64,000 nt of DNA from the NCBI GenBank assembly GCA_016839705.1, contig JAEOTR010000046.1, forward strand, positions 1 through 64,000, read 5' to 3'. The notes under the pieces are model-generated. The model had not been told where the DNA came from. It ran no database searches and was given only the letters and a program-made list of their open reading frames with translations. The DNA comes from Promethearchaeota archaeon. GTDB taxonomy: Archaea > Asgardarchaeota > Lokiarchaeia > Sigyniarchaeales > SOKP01. How positions within the stretch are numbered: position 1 is the stretch's first letter; the number at the start of each line of letters is the position of its first letter. Shown piece after piece: positions 38,878 through 47,568 of this stretch. A program made the translations under genes and the position numbers.

Positions 38878-40980
38878 TCAATCGTTTCGGTGAAACTTAA
38901 ACTTCATTATTTCATCCATTTGATCCAGTAACACTTCATTTTCGTGTATCTTGTTTAAAAATATCTTAATTTCATTAAGATTTCGCTCTAACTCTTCAGA
39001 AGAGTACATAGTATATTTTTCAATCTGAAATCGGTGTAGAAGATACTTTACTTGAATTTTATTAACTCCATTTTCTGAATATAAAAATTCTCTTACCTTA
39101 TCGAAATTTTTGTTAGACCTCAAGTATAACTTATCTAAATATAATAGATTAACTAAAGAATCGCTAATTTTATTAGAAGTCTGTATTAGATTCACAATTT
39201 CGTCTTGAAACCGTTCTTTTAATGACTGCAACTCTTCTGTTTTAAATATATGCCTAGTATGAAAGTCGTATTGTAACTGGGAAAGGAATTGTAATATTTT
39301 ACCAAAGGAGGATAACACAAAAGGAAATTTTTGTGGTATGGGTAATCTTTTTATAAAACTTCCGTTAAATCTCAAGTAACCCCCTCCCATATGAAGAGAA
39401 CTAAACAAAGTTTTAAATATGGTATCCATTAATGCAGAGTTCATAATAACTAAGAGGCTAAATAATTGATCCTTGTTAAAAGAGGAAATTTTTACAAAAT
39501 ATAATCCAGTCACATTTGTGTATATTCCCGGGTCAAATGTCCAAGTCAATTCTTTAGCTACTTCCCTGAAGATTAACTTTTGACCCGTGAACTCTTTCCA
39601 TATATCTGCAAAATTACTTTGATATTTGAAATAAGAAATAGGAATTGTTCTTTTCGCTATTTTAATTAATTTATCAAACTTGATATGATATTTTCCCACG
39701 TTTCCTGTTCCTATCAATAATAGATCTTTTATTGATGTTGGATTATTACTTATATTATTAAGGTGCTTAGACCAGTTTATAAAGCCATACGGCCTATAGA
39801 TTATCTTTAAATCACGGATTGATTCCGAAAATGGTTTATAATTATTATATAAATATTTTACCAAATCAATTTGACCAGAAATAGGAATTACAAATGCCGG
39901 AACTTTTTCTATTAAGTTTTGAGGTAATAATTGTGGTTTGATTTTGCTGTCTTCGTTCAGTTCATTCAATTTTTTGTATTTCTTTATTAGCACCATATTA
40001 TTAGCATTCGTCAATGATTTTTTAAGAGTTAAAATTATGGGATATGCCGCAGTTCGACCAAAAATAGGAATTGAGGAAATATTGATAATTTCTTTTAACT
40101 CGGTATTGTTAATGAGTAATTTTCGGATTTGAATTCCGTAATCAGCAGCTAAAAATTTATTCGTAGTTATCATAGATAAAAACCCATTGTGTTCTTTTAA
40201 TACTTCTAAGGCTTTTTCGATAAAAACTATAGAGAGATCAAATAACCGATAGGCTGATTTAAACCTCTTTTTTAATTTCTTTTTATATTCACTTGATTTA
40301 ATTTTCTTATTTTCAACATAAGGAGGATTACCTAAGATAATATCATACTTTTCGGAATTAAATTCTAAGAGAAAGTCTAAATTAAATAAATTGAATTTGA
40401 TATCGAATGAGTTAATTATTCTGTTAATTTCCTCAAGATGTAAACTATTAACGGTTAGATTAGGAAGTACAAGATTCGGTATATTTTCAGAATAAAGCCA
40501 ATAACTTAATCTTAACTTTGTAATAATATAGGCAGATTTCTCAATTTCGATTCCATAAAGATTATTCTGGATAATATTTTTTTTTATTTCATATTCATCT
40601 AATCCCGAGTTGAGAATTCTGAAGAAGTTATAAAGTATTTTTGCAGTTGAAATTAGAAATCTTCCAGATCCGCATGCAGGATCCAATATTTTAATAGTTT
40701 GGAGTTTTTTAATTAAGCTATTTCTTAATTTATTGTTTTTAGATAAAATGCATTGTAATTCTTTGAAATATGAATCCAAGTTTGAAAATTTTGATAAGGT
40801 AAAAAATTCTTCAAGATACATTTTGATGACTTTTAAAACAATATAATTCACAAGAGGTTTTGGGGTATAAATAGCTCCTAAACTCCTATCTTTAGTCTTT
40901 TGGTCATCTTTTGCCTTATCAAAATCAATAATAACCTTATCAAGATAACTTAAAAAATCTGGAGCGGATATCTTATTCAT
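38878..40980 (-). CDS. N6-adenine DNA methyltransferase (Eco57I / type II-like)
   Basis: 'GAIYTPKPLVNYIV', motif I 'ILDPACGSGRFLI', motif IV 'DIILGNPPYVENKK', C-terminal TRD-like region. Confidence 0.88.
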   Translation of the reverse strand: MNKISAPDFLSYLDKVIIDFDKAKDDQKTKDRSLGAIYTPKPLVNYIVLKVIKMYLEEFFTLSKFSNLDSYFKELQCILSKNNKLRNSLIKKLQTIKILDPACGSGRFLISTAKILYNFFRILNSGLDEYEIKKNIIQNNLYGIEIEKSAYIITKLRLSYWLYSENIPNLVLPNLTVNSLHLEEINRIINSFDIKFNLFNLDFLLEFNSEKYDIILGNPPYVENKKIKSSEYKKKLKKRFKSAYRLFDLSIVFIEKALEVLKEHNGFLSMITTNKFLAADYGIQIRKLLINNTELKEIINISSIPIFGRTAAYPIILTLKKSLTNANNMVLIKKYKKLNELNEDSKIKPQLLPQNLIEKVPAFVIPISGQIDLVKYLYNNYKPFSESIRDLKIIYRPYGFINWSKHLNNISNNPTSIKDLLLIGTGNVGKYHIKFDKLIKIAKRTIPISYFKYQSNFADIWKEFTGQKLIFREVAKELTWTFDPGIYTNVTGLYFVKISSFNKDQLFSLLVIMNSALMDTIFKTLFSSLHMGGGYLRFNGSFIKRLPIPQKFPFVLSSFGKILQFLSQLQYDFHTRHIFKTEELQSLKERFQDEIVNLIQTSNKISDSLVNLLYLDKLYLRSNKNFDKVREFLYSENGVNKIQVKYLLHRFQIEKYTMYSSEELERNLNEIKIFLNKIHENEVLLDQMDEIMKFKFHRND

Positions 40981-41135
40981 GGGATATTAAATAAATGATT
41001 ACATATTGTAGAATTTTTAATTACTCTTGTTTAAAACTTGCATTTCCTTATTAATAAAAATTATAGAAATAATAATAAAAGTAAGGAGTTAATTTTTAGA
41101 ATTAATTTAAGATTTCGCTATTATTTAAGTAGAAT

Positions 41136-42041
41136 TTGATTGGAAAAGCCTTTTTGAAGGAATTAATTGATTATCCCCATAGGTTGTCTGATTTGGGATT
41201 TGAAGAGGTTAGTAAAATTCTTAAAAGTGCCAAAAAAGACTTTGAAAATGAGTATTTGTTATTGGAATTCAATTTACGAAATCCAGAGAAAGAAATTTAT
41301 GTAATTGGAGATATCCATGGAAATTTAGAAACTTTATTAGAGTTATATGATATAATTAAAGCACAAAATCCAGAATTTGTAATTTTTTTAGGAGATATTG
41401 TTGATCGAGGTTCTAAGCAATTGGAGTGTTTATTGTTTATATTAACCCTAAAAGTCTTAAATCCCCAAAGATATTATTTATTAAGGGGAAATCATGAAAC
41501 TTTAGAAATAAATCAAAATTATGGGTTCTATCAAGAATTTTTAAATAGATTTAAAGATCCTCGTAAATTTATTGAAATATCAGCTGTTTACAACTCACTT
41601 CCAATTTGTGCAGTTATTAACAGCAAAATATTATGTCTTCATGGTGGCATTCCTCAAGATATACACATACTTCAAAAAATAAAGGATATTAGAACTACTG
41701 ATTTAAGTGATATATTTGAATCAATTGCACAAAGCTTTTTTCAGATAATGTGGAATGACCCTAAGATGAAAGTGAAAGGATTTACTGATAGTTTTAGAGG
41801 TCCGGGAATTAAATTTTTTGGTGAGGATGTTTTTGATAGCTTTCTAAAAGAAAACAATTTAGAATTGCTTATCAGAGCACATGAATGTTTCCCAGAAGGA
41901 TTTAGGTGGTTCTTTCAGAAAAGGTTGTTATCAATATTTTCTTCAACAAATTACCGAGGATCATTTTCACCAAATCCTGCATCCTATGCAGTAATTAGGA
42001 AAAATGTAATTATCCCAAAAATTGTGAATATGAAAGAGTGA
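41136..42041 (+). CDS. Eukaryote-like PPP-family Ser/Thr protein phosphatase (TTG start)
   Basis: 'GDIHGNLETLLELY', 'FLGDIVDRGSKQLE', 'LLRGNHETLEINQNYGFYQE', 'LCLHGGIP', 'LIRAHECFPEGFRWFFQKRLLSIFSSTNYRG'. Confidence 0.93.
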   Translation: MIGKAFLKELIDYPHRLSDLGFEEVSKILKSAKKDFENEYLLLEFNLRNPEKEIYVIGDIHGNLETLLELYDIIKAQNPEFVIFLGDIVDRGSKQLECLLFILTLKVLNPQRYYLLRGNHETLEINQNYGFYQEFLNRFKDPRKFIEISAVYNSLPICAVINSKILCLHGGIPQDIHILQKIKDIRTTDLSDIFESIAQSFFQIMWNDPKMKVKGFTDSFRGPGIKFFGEDVFDSFLKENNLELLIRAHECFPEGFRWFFQKRLLSIFSSTNYRGSFSPNPASYAVIRKNVIIPKIVNMKE

Positions 42042-42055
42042 TATTAACAATAATT

Positions 42056-42319
42056 TTATGTTATTTGTGAAGCATCTGGTTTTATAAAGAGAAGATTATT
42101 ACCACGGATGAATATTTCATTATATTTAGCCACGGGGCTTCCATCTAAAATTTCGGTGGCATCAGTTAGAATCATATTCATATACGCATCTATTTCCCTT
42201 AATAATCCTTTATATTCTGTACCATCTTTTAACCTAAGCAAAATGACACTATTCTGAGCTTGCTGTAAGATAGAAAGAGGATTTTTTGATCGTTGTTGAT
42301 TGTTATCTCTATTTGACAT
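42056..42319 (-). CDS. Sm-like (LSm/SmAP) RNA-binding protein
   Basis: Sm1/Sm2 motifs 'VILLRLKDGTEYKGLLREIDAYMNMILTDATE' and 'EIFIRGNNLLFI'. Confidence 0.93.
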   Translation of the reverse strand: MSNRDNNQQRSKNPLSILQQAQNSVILLRLKDGTEYKGLLREIDAYMNMILTDATEILDGSPVAKYNEIFIRGNNLLFIKPDASQIT

Positions 42320-42437
42320 TTTTAAACCTTTATTAAAAAATAATTAACTTTACATTTATTGAAAAGATAATTTAAAGTTAGATTTTTTTCAATTAAAACC
42401 TTTTTATCGATATGAAAAATAGAAAGTTTAAAATTAT

Positions 42438-43055
42438 ATGGTTTTTATAATGGGGAAAAATTTTAAGCCTTTAAGCAAGAAGCAAGAAATTATTAACAGT
42501 TATGATTCATCAGCAGGTTATTATGATAATAGATATAGAAAAATACAAGAAGAAAAATATGATATTATTCTCAATAATTATGATTTACTAGAGAAGCGAA
42601 TTTTAGACAATGGATGTGGTACTGGACTTTTAATCGAATATTTATTAAATTCTAAGATAAATCATCATATCTTTAAATGTAAATACGTAGCAGTGGATAT
42701 TTCATGGAAAATGCTGTGTAAATTTAAAAAAAAACTACTAAAGCTAAGAAATAAACCCAATGTGCTGTTTGTTTTATCAGACATGGAAAATTTACCTTTT
42801 CGAAATAATTCTTTTAACTTAATATTTTCACTTACTTCCTTTCAAAATTTACCCAATATTTTAAATGGAATTCGAGAATCCCTTAGGGTGAGTGTAAATA
42901 AAGGTGATATTAAATTTTCAATTCTAAGGAAAAAATTGGAGCTGGATGAGGTAAAAAATTTGTTAACTCCATTTGTCAAAGACCTTGAAGTAACAAATAA
43001 GGAAGATATTGAAGATATTATTATCCAAGGTATCGTGATAAAAGAACCTACCTAA
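42438..43055 (+). CDS. Class I SAM-dependent methyltransferase
   Basis: 'ILDNGCGTGLLIEYLL', 'SDMENLPFRNNSFNLIFSLTSFQNL'. Confidence 0.88.
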   Translation: MVFIMGKNFKPLSKKQEIINSYDSSAGYYDNRYRKIQEEKYDIILNNYDLLEKRILDNGCGTGLLIEYLLNSKINHHIFKCKYVAVDISWKMLCKFKKKLLKLRNKPNVLFVLSDMENLPFRNNSFNLIFSLTSFQNLPNILNGIRESLRVSVNKGDIKFSILRKKLELDEVKNLLTPFVKDLEVTNKEDIEDIIIQGIVIKEPT

Positions 43056-43060
43056 TTCTA

Positions 43061-43939
43061 TTATATTTTATAAAAATTATTTATAATTTCCTCGGGGTTA
43101 CTTTCAACATTGAATTTCTTTAAAAAATAACTACAAACATTTACAATATCCCTTTCTAAAAATGAATAAGCATTAGGATGATCTCGAGAGACCCATTGTA
43201 ACCAATCAATGATGAGGATATTACCCTCTTCATCTAAAACAATATTAAATTCACCTAAATCTCCATGAATCATCCCAACATTTTGAAAAATTGTTTTCAT
43301 TTGTTTTATGATTCGATTAAAAATTTTTTGAGGTTTTTTAATATTCTTATGATAAACTAATTCTTTTCCTCTTAAATATGACATAATAATTACATGACGA
43401 TTATACTCTATGGGTTTTGGGGTGTTTAATTTCAAAGGGTGAATTTTTTCTAACGCTTCAAATTCTCTTTTAGCAGCAAGTCTATTAACATAAAGCCAAG
43501 AATAGTGACTTCTATTACCCAAAAGATCTCTATATTTTTTAATAGCTCTAAAACTAGTTCGTCCCATGCGATAAAACTTTGCTGCAAAGATATTTTCATC
43601 ATCATCAATACAACTATATACATCTGATTCTTTTCCCTTTCCAATTAAGGGCCCAAGCTGGCTAATCACATTTTTCTCAACTAATGTGTGTAGAGCAAGC
43701 AAATCATAAGCTTTTGAGTTAAGTGTATAAGCGATTTCAAATTTCGAAGCATCTCTTATTATAAGATCAAGCTTATGAACCTTATTTAAGCGAAACAATG
43801 TTTCCTCCATCTTATATCTAGAGTAAAATTTAATATTTTTAATGGTCACATATTTAGATCTTTTCATTCCAATCTCTATTGCCATTAAAATTCTAAAATC
43901 TTCTTTTTCCAAAGTAGGTAAAAGATTAGCGATCTCCAC
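43061..43939 (-). CDS. rio2: RIO2-type serine protein kinase
   Basis: N-terminal winged-helix-like region; 'IGKGKESDVYSC', 'MIHGDLGEFNIVLDEEGNILIIDWLQWVSRDHPNA'. Confidence 0.92.
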   Translation of the reverse strand: MEIANLLPTLEKEDFRILMAIEIGMKRSKYVTIKNIKFYSRYKMEETLFRLNKVHKLDLIIRDASKFEIAYTLNSKAYDLLALHTLVEKNVISQLGPLIGKGKESDVYSCIDDDENIFAAKFYRMGRTSFRAIKKYRDLLGNRSHYSWLYVNRLAAKREFEALEKIHPLKLNTPKPIEYNRHVIIMSYLRGKELVYHKNIKKPQKIFNRIIKQMKTIFQNVGMIHGDLGEFNIVLDEEGNILIIDWLQWVSRDHPNAYSFLERDIVNVCSYFLKKFNVESNPEEIINNFYKI

Positions 43940-43949
43940 GATTTCTCAG

Positions 43950-44732
43950 CTAGAATATATATTTTCGATAGGTTTTTAGAAAAGATATAAATTTGTATAT
44001 AGATGGTAGTTCAAAAATAACCACAGAGAAAAGATTAATTGATATGAAAACAATTATTTCACTTTTCAAAATATAGAAAATGGTTAATGTAGAACCGCTT
44101 TGGAACGTGAAGAGATAAATATCGAAATTTAAATACAGTATTAACCCAAAACAAATAATTAAACCAACAAGGGAGAAAATAATTATCTGGTTTTCAACCT
44201 CAATTAATCCGATAATTAAATTAATTGCTAAAAATAAAATTGTTAGCATAATAAAGATTCTGGAGGTATTTATCCATGATTTGAAAGAGGTATTCTGGAC
44301 TTCTAGATTTATGCTAGAAATTGGCCAAAGCAGAGCTGTGCTCAAATTTAATAAAGAAATTATTGGCATAATAATTACAGCTAAAATAGAAATGAAAAAA
44401 GCACGTATCGTCATAAATCTACTAATTATTAAAGAACTCACCCCCTCATTTTTTGCGGATTCCAACATAGCTTCAATTTTCTTTTGAATTTCAATAGGAA
44501 AATTTTTCTTTGTTAACATAAGCTGAATGTTGAGTTCAGGGAAATTAGAAATTAACTCTTTTAGCTGACCATACCCTATATTGTATCTTTGTCTGGTACT
44601 TTTTGATCCACTCCATAAATAGATCAATTCTTTTTCTTCATCCAAAATCACGCACATATCATGTGATAATAGTGCATGTTCTTCTTCTCTCCACTGAGAT
44701 TTGGAATCATCAAAAATGAATGTTCTCAGCAT
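43950..44732 (-). CDS. Putative gelsolin-like domain fused to a multi-pass membrane region
   Basis: N-terminal about 100 aa 'LLSHDMCVILDEEKELIYLWSGSKSTRQRYNIG' resembles gelsolin/villin repeat core; C-terminus has about 4 TM helices. Confidence 0.5.
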   Translation of the reverse strand: MLRTFIFDDSKSQWREEEHALLSHDMCVILDEEKELIYLWSGSKSTRQRYNIGYGQLKELISNFPELNIQLMLTKKNFPIEIQKKIEAMLESAKNEGVSSLIISRFMTIRAFFISILAVIIMPIISLLNLSTALLWPISSINLEVQNTSFKSWINTSRIFIMLTILFLAINLIIGLIEVENQIIIFSLVGLIICFGLILYLNFDIYLFTFQSGSTLTIFYILKSEIIVFISINLFSVVIFELPSIYKFISFLKTYRKYIF

Positions 44733-44824
44733 TTATCATCTAATTATCTTAACAAGAGGAAGTTTTTATTCTTTTCTATCATACATCAAGCAAATTAAAA
44801 CCTAATACTGACTTATGCTTATTA

Positions 44825-45739
44825 TTATCTTTTTTGGGACTGTTGATTAGCAAGTCTGATTTGAATTTCTTCCCAGATATTATTAATATACTCTCTATAG
44901 CTTTTAATAATCTGTTCATCCATAGAGGTAAATCTTTTCTGAAATTTCAGATATTCAGTTATAGGTTTTCGTCGAGATGCATCTATATATTTTTTACTAG
45001 GTTTAGATAACTTAAATTCTCCGTTAATTACTTCATAAAGGGGCCAAAAACCTGTTTCAGTTGCTAGTCTTCCGATTAAAATAGTATCCTTAGGTTCATA
45101 GCCCCATCCAGGTGGACATGGGGATAAAATATGAATATATTTAGTTCCTTTTATCTCTTTAGCTTTCTTAAATTTCTCGTATAAATCGAGAGGGTATGAG
45201 GCATTCGCAGTAGCAACATACGGGATATTATGTGCTTCCAATATCTTTGGCATATTCTTCTTGAGGGTAAGCTTCCCTTCAGGAGTCGTTGTAGTGCGGA
45301 CCCCTAATGGTGTTGATCCACTTCTTTGAACTCCAGTATTCATATAAGCTTCATTATCGTAACACGCATAAATAAAATTGGTACCCCTTTCTGCAGCTCC
45401 ACTTAAGGCTTGGATTCCTATATCAGTCGTACCTCCATCACCTGCAAAAGCAAGCACATTTATATCATCAGATAACCCTTTATCTTCAAGTGATGCTAGT
45501 ATCCCTGATGCAGAAGCACCTGTGGTTGCAAATGGAGTATGATAAACAGAAACTTTTGTAGTACAAAAACCCTGCATTCCATGCAGAACAGTTAGGCAAG
45601 ATGCTGGTACAGTTATGATTGTATTAGGACCTAATGCTTTAAGTGCAATCCTATAAATTAATGCCATGCCACATCCAGAGCACGCTCGAGTCCCGGGATA
45701 AATAAATTCTTCTTCAGGAAGATCCATAACATTTACCAC
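44825..45739 (-). CDS. porB: Pyruvate:ferredoxin oxidoreductase (2-oxoacid:acceptor) subunit beta
   Basis: 'GTRACSGCGMALIYRIALKALG', TPP site 'AFAGDGGTTDIGIQALSGAAERGTNFIYACYDNEAYMNTGVQRS'. Confidence 0.94.
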   Translation of the reverse strand: MVNVMDLPEEEFIYPGTRACSGCGMALIYRIALKALGPNTIITVPASCLTVLHGMQGFCTTKVSVYHTPFATTGASASGILASLEDKGLSDDINVLAFAGDGGTTDIGIQALSGAAERGTNFIYACYDNEAYMNTGVQRSGSTPLGVRTTTTPEGKLTLKKNMPKILEAHNIPYVATANASYPLDLYEKFKKAKEIKGTKYIHILSPCPPGWGYEPKDTILIGRLATETGFWPLYEVINGEFKLSKPSKKYIDASRRKPITEYLKFQKRFTSMDEQIIKSYREYINNIWEEIQIRLANQQSQKR

Positions 45740-45745
45740 TATTTT

Positions 45746-47008
45746 TCACCCACTCTTAAAATAAGTTGATTCATCATAATCACCTAATTCATCTAATTGT
45801 AAACCCAAAAAATCCGTTTTATTTGTAAATAAACCTTGTTTAAATTCTTTCAAAGCTTTTTGAACACCAATAATAATGTGATCTGTTTTGACATCTCTGC
45901 CACCTAAACCAACAATAAAACCCTTAATGTTTGGTCTATTATTTAAACTATAGAGCGCAGCTTTTAACTCGTAAGATAAAACTCCCTCATATCCATATCC
46001 AATTTCTCGATCAAATACTATAATATTTTCTTTATCTTGGAAAAATTCCCTCAAATCCTCATGTGGGAAAGGTCTAAAGAGCTTAAGACTAACGATTCCT
46101 ATTTTCAATCCTTCTGATCTTAGCTTTTTTAATGCTACTCTAGCTTGAGAAGCAACCGATCCCATAGCAAAGATTATGGTATTAGCATCCTCTGTTTGAA
46201 TTGTTTTATAAATGCCATTTCCGTAAGATCTTCCGAATCTTTTAGCAAATTCATTATGAACTTCTTTAATAATATTAAAAGAATTTTCCAAAGATTTTTG
46301 AAGCGCGTATCTATATTCGTAGTAACCTGGAGCTGTTCCCTCTGAACGGGAGATAACTTGAGGAGTAGTTACTGGATCAACTCCTTTTACTTGAGAAATA
46401 TCAGATAAATTAATATGGTGGTCGAGAGGAGGTAAATACTCATCAATATCTTCTTGAGGTTCTAGTTTTACGGGCATTGCAGTGTGTGAAAGGATATACC
46501 CATCATAAGCACACACTACAGGAAGATATATTCTTGAATCTTCAGCAATTTTAAAAGCTTGGAGGTTTGTATCATAAATTTCTTGATTAGTTTCACAGAA
46601 CAATTGAATCCACCCTACGTCTCTAATAGTTACGAAATCTTGATGGTCTGTCCAAACTGACCACGGGGCACCTAAACTTCTCGTTGCCAAATTGAGGACG
46701 ATTGGTAATCGATTACCTGAAGCCCAAGGTAACATTTCATACATCAATTCTAAACCATGAGCAGAAGTTGCTGTAGCTACCCTGGAGCCTGTAGCAGAGG
46801 CCGCACATAAAACCGCCATTGCACTATGCTCCGATTCAACTTTTACAAATCTAGCGTTTAACTTACCTTCTGCGATAAATTCTGCGATTTTTTCGACGAC
46901 GGGGCTTTGAGGTGTGATTGGATAAGCAGAAACAACCCCGACTTTTGCTTGTCTAAATGCATGTGCTGCAGCGTGATTACCTGTTAAAATCATTATATTA
47001 TTACTCAC
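45746..47008 (-). CDS. porA: Pyruvate:ferredoxin oxidoreductase subunit alpha; start revised from 47071 to GTG at 47008
   Basis: 'TGNHAAAHAFRQAKVGVVSAYPITPQSPVVE'; the GTG start overlaps the porD TGA stop as GTGA at 47008-47005. Confidence 0.92.
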   Translation of the reverse strand: MSNNIMILTGNHAAAHAFRQAKVGVVSAYPITPQSPVVEKIAEFIAEGKLNARFVKVESEHSAMAVLCAASATGSRVATATSAHGLELMYEMLPWASGNRLPIVLNLATRSLGAPWSVWTDHQDFVTIRDVGWIQLFCETNQEIYDTNLQAFKIAEDSRIYLPVVCAYDGYILSHTAMPVKLEPQEDIDEYLPPLDHHINLSDISQVKGVDPVTTPQVISRSEGTAPGYYEYRYALQKSLENSFNIIKEVHNEFAKRFGRSYGNGIYKTIQTEDANTIIFAMGSVASQARVALKKLRSEGLKIGIVSLKLFRPFPHEDLREFFQDKENIIVFDREIGYGYEGVLSYELKAALYSLNNRPNIKGFIVGLGGRDVKTDHIIIGVQKALKEFKQGLFTNKTDFLGLQLDELGDYDESTYFKSG

Positions 47009-47304
47009 CCTTTTTTCACCTCTTCCATTGAGATCGCTTTTGCGGGGCATTCCATCATACATATTCCACATCCCTTACAATAATTGAGATCGATCGTCGG
47101 AGGGATGGTTCTAGTAACAACTGCTTCTGGGCAATATAGCCAACAATTAAAACACGCATTTTTTCCCGATTTAACAGGAATACACTTCTTTAAATCTATT
47201 TTTGGCTTTTTAGAACTCCAAGTTCCAGTCTGACCTGCTTCAGCTATTACCGGTTTTTGAACGGAACCTAAAATTTTTTGATAATCTTTTTTTGAGTCTG
47301 TCAT
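47005..47304 (-). CDS. porD: Pyruvate:ferredoxin oxidoreductase subunit delta
   Basis: 'CFNCWLYCPEAVV' and 'CKGCGICMMECPAKAI' ferredoxin motifs; adjacent to porA. Confidence 0.93.
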   Translation of the reverse strand: MTDSKKDYQKILGSVQKPVIAEAGQTGTWSSKKPKIDLKKCIPVKSGKNACFNCWLYCPEAVVTRTIPPTIDLNYCKGCGICMMECPAKAISMEEVKKG

Positions 47305-47568
47305 CTCTACACTTAAAATCAGATTCTTCTAAAAAGTTTAACGTAGTGAAATTTTTAATTCTTACCATTTAGAAATATAGAAGTTTAAAGGGGATTTCCA
47401 TTTATTTTTCAATGTAAGTAAATAGAGGATAAGAACCGCTAGGTGATACATTCTTTTAAATAAGAAATAAATAGGTGTTAATTCATTAATCTATTAATTA
47501 TTTTACGCTAGTAGAAAATTGTAGAGCAACTTGAATTATGTGGATTAATCTTAAAAATCAAATAAAAA

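Noticed and set aside
38878-40980. Defence island / BREX-like system around the methyltransferase
   Set aside because: Flanking genes are hydrolase, acidic protein, PPP phosphatase and LSm; no nuclease, helicase or other defence genes.
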